A stretch of 64,000 nt of DNA from Dyadobacter sp. NIV53. GTDB taxonomy: Bacteria; Bacteroidota; Bacteroidia; Cytophagales; Spirosomataceae. Under the pieces are notes generated by a model. That model was not told where the DNA came from. It worked only from the letters and a program-made list of their open reading frames with translations, and did not search any database. The DNA is taken from assembly GCF_019711195.1 (NCBI RefSeq), contig NZ_CP081299.1, forward strand, positions 7,164,501 through 7,228,500, read 5' to 3'. This document shows positions 8,656 to 16,452 of the stretch, piece after piece (position 1 is the stretch's first letter; each line of letters opens with the position of its first letter). A program made the position numbers and the translations under genes.

Positions 8656-10014
8656 ATGAAACAACGAATTGTTGCCATTTTATTCTGCGCTTCATTATTG
8701 CTTGCCTATATCGCGCAAGCGGAGGTTCCTACCGTCAAATTGAAAGTGAAGGCACATTTTGCTATGCCCGATATTCTGGTTCCGGATTTTAGCAAAAGTA
8801 AAAAACTGCTTATTACGGATTTTGGAGCAGTACAGGGAGATAAAATAAAAACATCGCAGGCTATTGCAAAAGCCACTACGGAAGCGAATAAGCTTGGCGG
8901 AGGAATCGTTGTGATTCCCGAAGGCGAATGGCTGACCGGAAAAATTCACCTTAAAAGCAATGTTAACCTGCATTTAAATAAAGGTGCTGTTTTACTATTT
9001 TCAGAAAATCCGGATGACTATTTGCCGGCTGTCCACAGTACATGGGAAGGTCTGGAATGTCTTAATTATTCCCCGCTGATTTATGCTTACGAGTGTAAAA
9101 ACATTGCTATTACCGGCGAAGGAGAGTTAAAAGCCAAACTCGATGTATGGAAAGAATGGTATGCACGTCCGAAGCCGCATATGGAAAGTATCAAGCGTCT
9201 GTACAATCTGGCTGCTGCTTATACGCCTGTCGATGAGCGCCAAATGGTGAATGATACTGCCCATCTTCGCCCGCAGTTTATCCAGTTTAACAGGAGCGAA
9301 AATATTTTGTTAGAAGGCGTTACCATTACAAACAGTCCCTTCTGGACGATCCATCCTTATCTATCCAAAAATGTGGTAATCCGGAAAGTAAAAGTATATG
9401 CGCATGGACATAACAATGATGGTGTAGATCCCGAAATGAGCCAGAATGTGTTGATAGAAGATTGCGTTTTTGACCAGGGAGATGATGCTATTGCTATCAA
9501 ATCGGGGCGAAATCCGGAAGGATGGCGGTTGAAAACGCCTTCAAAAAACATTGTGATCCGTAACTGTATTGTTAAAAACGGACATCAGCTGGTTGCGATC
9601 GGAAGTGAACTTTCCGGCGGAATTGAAAACGTGGATATCAGCAATTGTCAGGTAATTGATGGTGCGAAACTGAATCATTTGTTATTTATCAAAACCAATG
9701 AACGCATGGGCGGATACGTGAAAAACATTTACGCGTCGAATCTCACAGCGGGTAAAATTGATCTCGGTGTACTCGGTATTGAAACCGACGTATTGTATCA
9801 ATGGCGGACTTTGGTACCAACTACGATCCGCAAACTCACGCCGATCTCGGATGTTTATTTGAGCAATATTACTGTCAAAGATGTACAGTTTGAATCCAGA
9901 ATATTAGGCCAAAAAGAGTTGCCTGTCAAAAATGTATCCATGAAAAATATTGTCACCAATACGATACACGACAAAAAAGAAATTCACGAAAACGTGCTCA
10001 ACTTCCAGAATTGA
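8656..10014 (+). CDS. Glycoside hydrolase family 28 (polygalacturonase-like)
   Basis: Secreted right-handed beta-helix enzyme that hydrolyses galacturonic-acid linkages, probably exo-acting. After a signal peptide (IVAILFCASLLLAYIAQA) come the opening LLITDFGAVQGDKIKTSQAI, the catalytic stretch NNDGVDPE and FDQGDDAIAIKSGRN with the expected Asp residues, then GHQLVAIGSELSGG and FIKTNERMGGYVKNI. The canonical GHG is GHQ here. The 452-residue length suits bacterial exo-enzymes. It sits in an esterase-GH28-GH115-GH43 run, consistent with acidic pectin or arabinogalactan side chains. Confidence 0.92.
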   Translation: MKQRIVAILFCASLLLAYIAQAEVPTVKLKVKAHFAMPDILVPDFSKSKKLLITDFGAVQGDKIKTSQAIAKATTEANKLGGGIVVIPEGEWLTGKIHLKSNVNLHLNKGAVLLFSENPDDYLPAVHSTWEGLECLNYSPLIYAYECKNIAITGEGELKAKLDVWKEWYARPKPHMESIKRLYNLAAAYTPVDERQMVNDTAHLRPQFIQFNRSENILLEGVTITNSPFWTIHPYLSKNVVIRKVKVYAHGHNNDGVDPEMSQNVLIEDCVFDQGDDAIAIKSGRNPEGWRLKTPSKNIVIRNCIVKNGHQLVAIGSELSGGIENVDISNCQVIDGAKLNHLLFIKTNERMGGYVKNIYASNLTAGKIDLGVLGIETDVLYQWRTLVPTTIRKLTPISDVYLSNITVKDVQFESRILGQKELPVKNVSMKNIVTNTIHDKKEIHENVLNFQN

Positions 10015-10040
10015 GAGCATTTAAATACAAACCCCTTTAC

Positions 10041-12980
10041 ATGAAAATGAAGATATCAAGGTTTATTGCGGCATTTATCCTGATCGCAACGGGGAATCAA
10101 TATGCCGCAAATGCATCACAGTTTGATCTCGTAACGGCACAAAATAAAGTATCAATTTATTACCAAAAAGGAGATACGAAACTTGATTCCATTGCGGCGA
10201 ATTTGCTGGCCTCTGATATCCAGTTAGTGAGCGGATATCTGCCAAAAGTTTACAACGATATTTCGACTGCAAAGGGAAATGTTATCATCATTGGCCGGGC
10301 GGATTCGGAGTTAATTATGGGTTTTGGAAACAAAGCTGTTGATCAGAGTTTGAAAGGAAAGTGGGAATCTTACTCACTCAGAATTCTTGTAAGACCTTCA
10401 AAGAACATTTCCAACGCGCTGGTGATTGCGGGAAGTGATGCACGGGGAACGGCATACGGTGTGTTTTCCATTTCGGAAAAAATAGGAGTGACGCCCTGGT
10501 ATTGGTGGGCTGACGCAACACCGAAAACCCAGAAATCGCTTTCTCTTAATATTGAAGATTTTACCTCAAAAGCACCTTCGGTTAAGTTCAGAGGCATTTT
10601 TATCAATGACGAAGACTGGGGATTACAGCCCTGGGCGGCCAAAACTTTTGAACCTGAAACAAAAGATATCGGCCCGAAAACGTATACGAAAGTTTTTGAA
10701 CTGCTCCTGCGCCTCAAAGCAAATCTGATCTGGCCGGCCATGCACCCGAGTACAAAAGCATTTTACCATTATCCGGGCAATATCAAAGCGGCCGAAGATT
10801 ATCAGATTGTAGTCGGCTCTTCACACGCAGAACCGATGCTCAGAAACAATGTAAGTGAATGGGACGAAAAAAGCATGGGGCACTTTAATTACCTGACAAA
10901 CAGGAAGAAAGTTGACGAATATTGGGAATCGCGGATTAAAGAGAGCAGTAAGGTCAACGGCATTTATACAACCGGAATGCGTGGGATTCACGACGGCGAA
11001 ATTCAGGGCGTGAAAACGATGGAGGAAACTGTTCCGTTGCTGGATACGATTATAACTTCGCAACGGAATATGCTTAAAAAGTATGTAAATGCGGATATTA
11101 CCAAAGTGCCGCAGGTATTCACACCCTACAAAGAAGTACTCGAAATATATGATGCTGGCCTGAAAGTGCCGGATGATATTACCCTGGTGTGGCCGGACGA
11201 TAATTATGGATACATTCAGCGGCTAAGTAACGCAGAAGAAAATAAAAGAGCAGGCGGTTCGGGTGTTTATTATCATGTGTCTTATTGGGGCAGGCCTCAC
11301 GATTATTTGTGGCTGGGTACGTCGCATCCTGCACATATTCGCGAAGAAATGACCAAAGCTTATGCAATGAACGCGAGACAGTTATGGGTGTTGAATGTGG
11401 GTGATATCAAGCCTAATGAATATTCCACGCAACTTTTTATGGACATGGCTTATGATATAAAGCCATTTGAAGAATCTGTCTTTTCTTTCACCCATTTGCA
11501 AAATTGGTTGACCACAATTTTTGGAAATAAAACATCAGTTTCTGTTGCCAAGGCACTTTGGAAATATTACGACCTGGCTTTTGAGCGCAAGCCCGAATAT
11601 ATGGGTTGGAGCCGGACGGAGCCAACTACGGAAGTGAATTTCACTGCGTACAATCACAACTATTACAACGATCAGGCCCAACTTAGAATTGATGCTTACG
11701 ATCAGTTGGCGGCGGATGTCGAAGCTATCAGTGCCAATATCCAGCCAAAAGACAAGGATGCTTTTTTCGAATTGGTAGCCTATCCGGTTAAAGGAGCGAC
11801 GTTGATGAATAAGAAATTCCTATATCGAGACAAAGCTTATTTGTATACCAAACAGGGCAGATTGAGTGCTCAATCGTATGCTTCGTTATCTAATGAAGTG
11901 TATGAAAAAATCGCCGATGAAACTAAATTCTATAACACAAAACTGGCAGACGGAAAGTGGCAGGGCATGATGGATATGTTTCCAAGAGAGCTTCCGGTTT
12001 TTAAATTACCCGTTTTTGATTTGCCCAAAACAAAAAATTTACCTGCTTTTCGTGCGCTACCAGAAGGTTACAAAAATGTTGATTCCAGTTCAAATTCCAC
12101 AATTCAGCATCAGTTTTCGCTTCCTGAATTTAATAAATGGAACAAGCCGAAATATTTCATCGACGTATTTTTATGTCGGAATGAAAAAAAGACTTTTACT
12201 GTAAATTCTTCTGAAAACTGGATAAAAATAAGTGCTGTAAAAGGGGAATTAACTCCGGACGGATTGAACAGTCAGCAGCGTATTTGGGTGGAAATCGACT
12301 GGGTTAAAGCACCGGTTCAGAAGTTGTTAAAAGGAAATATTATTGTCAAAACGGATGATGATCAATATGAATTTAATGTAGCAGCCAACAATGCCGGAAC
12401 GCAGGATCTCGAAAGTTTTAAGGGCCACATTGAAGCCAATCATTATTTGTCAATCAATGCTGTTGACTACACAAACATTAAAAACACCAGATCCCGCCAG
12501 TGGAGCATCGTGGATGGATTGGGTTCCAATGGCAAAGCTCTGGAAGCATTGCCATTGATTGAAAAACCAGCTGATGGTGATTTGGATACAATGAAAGTGA
12601 AAAGCAATCCCTCGGTTGAATACGATTTTTACACGTTCCATCAGGCAACTGCAAACCTTACGATTTCTTCGTTACCTACGTATCCGCTCAACAAAAATTT
12701 TGAATTGCGATACGGCATCAGCATTGATGGCGGTCCGGTAAACATATTCAATTTCAAAACTTTTGGCCGAAGCGACGAGTGGAAAAATAATGTATTGAGC
12801 AACTCAGCTCAACGTACTTTGAAGGTGCAGGATCTGAAAGCGGGCAAACACAAACTGACAATCCATATGATCGATCCGGGAGTGATTTTGACGCATATTT
12901 TTATTGACCTGGGCGTTGCTCAGCCGTTTTACGGATTGCTTCCTTCAAGCTATAACAACACAGTTATTAGCAGTAAATAA
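10041..12980 (+). CDS. Glycoside hydrolase family 115 (alpha-glucuronidase-like)
   Basis: Large secreted enzyme of the family that removes glucuronic or 4-O-methylglucuronic acid from xylan or other glycans. The start at 10041 gives a signal peptide (MKISRFIAAFILIATGNQYA). The family signature is strong: GSDARGTAYGVFSISEKIGV, PWYWWADATP, FRGIFINDEDWGLQPWA, LRLKANLIWPAMHPSTKAF and LVWPDDNYGYIQRL. A C-terminal all-beta region (about 690-980) is also usual. The frame overlaps the GH28 stop if read from 10011, but that leader has no signal sequence. It is in one operon with GH28 and GH43. Confidence 0.92.
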   Translation: MKMKISRFIAAFILIATGNQYAANASQFDLVTAQNKVSIYYQKGDTKLDSIAANLLASDIQLVSGYLPKVYNDISTAKGNVIIIGRADSELIMGFGNKAVDQSLKGKWESYSLRILVRPSKNISNALVIAGSDARGTAYGVFSISEKIGVTPWYWWADATPKTQKSLSLNIEDFTSKAPSVKFRGIFINDEDWGLQPWAAKTFEPETKDIGPKTYTKVFELLLRLKANLIWPAMHPSTKAFYHYPGNIKAAEDYQIVVGSSHAEPMLRNNVSEWDEKSMGHFNYLTNRKKVDEYWESRIKESSKVNGIYTTGMRGIHDGEIQGVKTMEETVPLLDTIITSQRNMLKKYVNADITKVPQVFTPYKEVLEIYDAGLKVPDDITLVWPDDNYGYIQRLSNAEENKRAGGSGVYYHVSYWGRPHDYLWLGTSHPAHIREEMTKAYAMNARQLWVLNVGDIKPNEYSTQLFMDMAYDIKPFEESVFSFTHLQNWLTTIFGNKTSVSVAKALWKYYDLAFERKPEYMGWSRTEPTTEVNFTAYNHNYYNDQAQLRIDAYDQLAADVEAISANIQPKDKDAFFELVAYPVKGATLMNKKFLYRDKAYLYTKQGRLSAQSYASLSNEVYEKIADETKFYNTKLADGKWQGMMDMFPRELPVFKLPVFDLPKTKNLPAFRALPEGYKNVDSSSNSTIQHQFSLPEFNKWNKPKYFIDVFLCRNEKKTFTVNSSENWIKISAVKGELTPDGLNSQQRIWVEIDWVKAPVQKLLKGNIIVKTDDDQYEFNVAANNAGTQDLESFKGHIEANHYLSINAVDYTNIKNTRSRQWSIVDGLGSNGKALEALPLIEKPADGDLDTMKVKSNPSVEYDFYTFHQATANLTISSLPTYPLNKNFELRYGISIDGGPVNIFNFKTFGRSDEWKNNVLSNSAQRTLKVQDLKAGKHKLTIHMIDPGVILTHIFIDLGVAQPFYGLLPSSYNNTVISSK

Positions 12981-12986
12981 CCACTT

Positions 12987-14393
12987 ATGAAATTTGTCAC
13001 AATTCTTCTTTTCTTCTTCGTTTTGCATACCAGCAATTGTTTGGCACAGAAACCAAAACAGTATGACGCGATCTATTCCGGTACTCCCTGGTTTGACGAT
13101 AAGGGAAACATCGTAAGTGCTCACGGAGCCAACATTGTGAAAGAAAATGGCCGGTACTTCCTGTTTGGTGAGGCGCATTCGGATACCAGCAACGCGTTTG
13201 CCGGGTTCAATTGTTACTCATCGGCTGATTTATACAACTGGAAATTTGAGCGTGTAGCACTCGCTCCGCAAGCAAACGGAAAGCTGGGGCCAAACCGGGT
13301 AGGGGAGCGCGTGAAAGTAATGAAGTGTCCTGATACAGAAGAATTTATAATGTATATGCATGTTGATACGCTTGGCTATAAAGACCAGTTCGTGGGTTAT
13401 GCAACATCCGGAACAATTACGGGACCTTATGTTTTTCAGGGACCGTTACTATTTGATGGTCAGCCAATTAGGAAATGGGATATGGGCATTTTTCAGGATC
13501 AGGACGGATCGGGTTATGTGCTGATACATGGCGGCGAAATTTACAAGCTCAACAAAGACTATAAAAGTGTCAGTGAGTTGGTAAATAAAAATATGACTTC
13601 CGGCTTTGAATCGCCTGCCATTTTTCGGAAAGACAGCATTTATTATTTTTTAGGGTCGCATCTTACAAGCTGGGAAAAAAATGAAAATTACTATTATACC
13701 TCTAACGCATTGAAAGGACCGTGGCAGCATCGGGGAACGTTTACACCCGAAGGCACACTAACCTGGAACTCACAGACTACTTTTGTTTTACCTATTACCG
13801 GCTCGAAGGACACGACCTTTCTGTTCATGGGCGACCGGTGGTCTTACCCTAAACAGGCTTCCGCCGCAACATACGTCTGGCAGCCATTGACCGTATCCGG
13901 TCACTCTATTTCTATTCCCGGGTTTCAGGAAGCATGGCAAGTCAATACTTCAACCGGTGTAAGATCTTCCAAAAAGGTTACTGACAAAATTCTGGAACGT
14001 GCAGACAGAAGAATTTCCTATTCCGGAAACTGGCAGGATGAAACTTCAAATCCGACAGCAGGACGTATTTCCCAGGAAAAAGGTGCTTCTTTCTCCGTGA
14101 GTTTTACAGGAACTCAGATCGGCTGGTACGGTCAGGCGAGTCCAAAAGGAGGATATGCAAAACTCATTTTGCGAAACAAAAAACAAAAAATAGTGCTGTC
14201 GTCAATCGTTGACATGTACTGCAACTATGCCGAATCATCACTAAAATTTTTAAGTCCTTTGCTTTCAAAGGACGACTACACATTGACGGTATCCGTTTTG
14301 GGAGAACGTCCAAACTGGTCTGACAAAAGGAAAGCTAATTATGGAAGTACGGGTTATGAGGTTTCTTTGGGTAAAATTGTTTTGAAAGAGTAA
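12987..14393 (+). CDS. Glycoside hydrolase family 43-like enzyme with C-terminal beta domain
   Basis: Secreted five-bladed beta-propeller glycosidase. A signal peptide (MKFVTILLFFFVLHTSNCLA) is followed by TPWFDDKGNIVSAHGANIVKENGRYFLFGE, the first blade with the Asp general base region, SSADLYNWKFERVAL, RKWDMGIFQDQDGSGY and SGFESPAIFRKDSIYYFLGS with the catalytic-type Glu. The pattern most resembles the exo-beta-1,3-galactanase branch of GH43. Residues about 325-468 form a beta-rich carbohydrate-binding or accessory domain (FSVSFTGTQIGWYGQASPKGG). It starts 6 bases after GH115. Galactan of arabinogalactan is a possible target, which is an inference. Confidence 0.85.
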   Translation: MKFVTILLFFFVLHTSNCLAQKPKQYDAIYSGTPWFDDKGNIVSAHGANIVKENGRYFLFGEAHSDTSNAFAGFNCYSSADLYNWKFERVALAPQANGKLGPNRVGERVKVMKCPDTEEFIMYMHVDTLGYKDQFVGYATSGTITGPYVFQGPLLFDGQPIRKWDMGIFQDQDGSGYVLIHGGEIYKLNKDYKSVSELVNKNMTSGFESPAIFRKDSIYYFLGSHLTSWEKNENYYYTSNALKGPWQHRGTFTPEGTLTWNSQTTFVLPITGSKDTTFLFMGDRWSYPKQASAATYVWQPLTVSGHSISIPGFQEAWQVNTSTGVRSSKKVTDKILERADRRISYSGNWQDETSNPTAGRISQEKGASFSVSFTGTQIGWYGQASPKGGYAKLILRNKKQKIVLSSIVDMYCNYAESSLKFLSPLLSKDDYTLTVSVLGERPNWSDKRKANYGSTGYEVSLGKIVLKE

Positions 14394-14561
14394 TTTTAGA
14401 GTCGCTGGTTATTTTATTGGAATGATTTCGTCAGATTTCTTGTAAAAACCTGCTTTCAAAATGGAGGATTTGAACGCATGTTGGTTTATGATTAAGTAGA
14501 ATTATAGTATTTTATATTTATACTATTCTGCTATCTACAAAATTGCATTTGCTTTAATCAT
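14394..14561 (+). promoter_or_regulatory. Intergenic region before the oxidoreductase gene
   Basis: AT-rich 168-base gap that separates the CAZyme run from the next gene and ends with TATTTTATATTTATAC-type sequence. It is long enough for an independent promoter, though no consensus can be assigned with confidence. Confidence 0.25.
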
Positions 14562-15863
14562 ATGGCCACAAGAAGAAAATTCATCAGCTCGACTTCTGCA
14601 ATAGTTGCTTATACAGGAGTTTCGTCGTTCTTGCCTGTTTCCTTATCTGCATTCCCAAAGATATTTGCACTTGCTGATACAATCCGGGTTGGAGCGATCG
14701 GAATTAATGGCATGGGCTGGGCGGACCTGAATGCTGTACTTAAAAATCCGGGTGTTGAATGTGTGGCCTTATGCGATGTAGATAAGAATGTGTTGGATAA
14801 GCGTGCTGCTGAACTTTTGACCAGGGGTATTAAAGTAAAGACATACAATGATTACCGCAAGCTACTTGAAGATAAAAATATCGATGCGGTTGTAATCGGT
14901 TCTCCCGATCATTGGCATTGCCTGATGATGGTCGAAGCCTGTCAGGCCGGAAAAGATGTGTATGTGGAAAAGCCAATTGGAAATTCAATTGCTGAATGCC
15001 GGAGCATGGTTGCTGCACAGGAACGTTTTAAGCGTGTGGTGCAGGTTGGGCAGTGGCAGCGGAGCCAGAAACATTTCCGCGATGCAATTGAATTTGTGCA
15101 TTCCGGCAAGCTTGGTAAAATTGGTCTGGTAAAGGTTTGGGGTTATTTTGATTATGGCGCGCCATTAACAAATCTTCCCGACAGCGCTCCCCCGATGGGT
15201 GTTGATTATGATATGTGGCTGGGACCGGCGCCAAAAAGGCCGTTTAATCCCAACCGGTTTCATGGAAAATTTCGTTGGTATTGGGACTATGCAGGGGGAA
15301 TTATGACTGATTGGGGCGTTCATTTGCTCGACTACGCTTTGTTAGGTATGAAAGCTTCCGCACCCAAAAGTGTATCTGCTGCCGGTAGTAAGGTGCTCAA
15401 TTTCGGCGTTGATGCCCCGGACACACTTACGACTGTTTTTGAATATGATGACTTTAATATTCAGTGGGAACACGCCATTGGTTTCGGCGCAGGTATATAT
15501 GGTCGCGAGCACGGCATTGCATTTATGGGAGGAAACGGAACGCTTGTCGTGGACAGAAACGGTTGGGAAGTGGTGGCGCAAGGAAAAAAGATGGAAGCCG
15601 TAACGCTCCAAAAGTCTTCAGATAACGGACTGGACCTGCATGCAAAGAATTTCATTGAAGTGATCCGGTCACGAAAATTGGAAGATTTGAATGCACCGAT
15701 TCAGATTGGTTCTGAGGTTGCGATCCTGTCGCATATGGGAAATATTGCTTACCGCACCGGTAATAAGATCCATTGGAACCAGGAGAAAGGAAAGTTTGAC
15801 GAATCAGTTGCCAACCAGCTTATCACCAAAGAATATCACAACGGGTACAAAATTCCTGGTTGA
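14562..15863 (+). CDS. Gfo/Idh/MocA-family oxidoreductase with Tat signal
   Basis: NAD(P)-dependent sugar dehydrogenase or, in Tat-exported Bacteroidota members, sometimes a redox-linked glycosidase. The N-terminus carries a twin-arginine motif (TRRKFIS) and a hydrophobic stretch. The Rossmann fold starts at RVGAIGINGMGWADLNAV, with CDVDKNVLDKR, GSPDHWHCLMMVEACQAGKD, the cofactor/catalytic VEKPIGNS and the second domain with GGIMTDWGVHLLDYALLGM. At 433 residues it has the normal length. It directly follows the PUL, so a role in processing released uronic or neutral sugars in the periplasm is likely. Confidence 0.92.
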   Translation: MATRRKFISSTSAIVAYTGVSSFLPVSLSAFPKIFALADTIRVGAIGINGMGWADLNAVLKNPGVECVALCDVDKNVLDKRAAELLTRGIKVKTYNDYRKLLEDKNIDAVVIGSPDHWHCLMMVEACQAGKDVYVEKPIGNSIAECRSMVAAQERFKRVVQVGQWQRSQKHFRDAIEFVHSGKLGKIGLVKVWGYFDYGAPLTNLPDSAPPMGVDYDMWLGPAPKRPFNPNRFHGKFRWYWDYAGGIMTDWGVHLLDYALLGMKASAPKSVSAAGSKVLNFGVDAPDTLTTVFEYDDFNIQWEHAIGFGAGIYGREHGIAFMGGNGTLVVDRNGWEVVAQGKKMEAVTLQKSSDNGLDLHAKNFIEVIRSRKLEDLNAPIQIGSEVAILSHMGNIAYRTGNKIHWNQEKGKFDESVANQLITKEYHNGYKIPG

Positions 15864-15907
15864 AGCCTGCTATAATTAAGCTTTATTTATATAAATACGA
15901 ATGCTGG

Positions 15908-16372
15908 TCATGCCGGAAAAAATCTGGCAAAAAGAATATAATCTGTCGAGGGAGGTGCAAGATCAAGTTCCCGTATTCGCCTGATAATCTGGCCACGGTG
16001 ATAAGTCCCATGATTTACCATATGGCAAAGCGTATCTTGTATGGTTGTCTGGCAAGATACGCCGGCCATATTTTTATATGAAAGCAATTTACCAAAGTCA
16101 TCCACATTCAGGCTCCTGATATAATCAGCCCATAATTTGCCATTTGACTCCAATTCAATGACCATCTCAGGATTAATATTTTGTATGCTCCAAACCGGTA
16201 CGTCATCCTGCCGGCCAATAGTGCGTTTGTACCAATTGACCTGTGCGAGTAAAATGTGGCTGAGCAATTTTACGCAATCATGATCTGTAATGGCGTGTTC
16301 CAGCAAATAATTTCCAATGATTTTATTTGCCCAATCATTGTAACGGAAAAGGCGGATGAAATAATCGTTCAT
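15908..16372 (-). CDS. DinB family protein
   Basis: Small four-helix metal-binding protein of the DinB/YfiT type. Recognisable parts are the opening MNDYFIRLFRYNDWANKIIGNYL, LLSHILLAQVNWYKR with the first His ligand, and CHMVNHGTYHRGQIIRRIRELD with the two later His ligands. At 154 residues it is full length. Members are thiol-dependent transferases or of unknown function, and the context gives no substrate. It is convergent with the oxidoreductase gene (44 bases apart). Confidence 0.88.
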   Translation of the reverse strand: MNDYFIRLFRYNDWANKIIGNYLLEHAITDHDCVKLLSHILLAQVNWYKRTIGRQDDVPVWSIQNINPEMVIELESNGKLWADYIRSLNVDDFGKLLSYKNMAGVSCQTTIQDTLCHMVNHGTYHRGQIIRRIRELDLAPPSTDYILFARFFPA

Positions 16373-16414
16373 TTTAATGTATAAATTTGTCAGTAAGATA
16401 TTCTTAAATTATTG

Positions 16415-16444
16415 CCCGGCAGATTGTATATACTATCTGCCGGG
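16415..16444 (-). terminator. Hairpin after the ABC permease gene
   Basis: CCCGGCAGAT (16415-16424) and ATCTGCCGGG (16435-16444) form a perfect 10-bp GC-rich stem with a 10-base loop, nine bases beyond the permease stop codon on the - strand. It probably ends that transcript; the T-run is poor. Confidence 0.6.
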
Positions 16445-16452
16445 TTAAGTAT

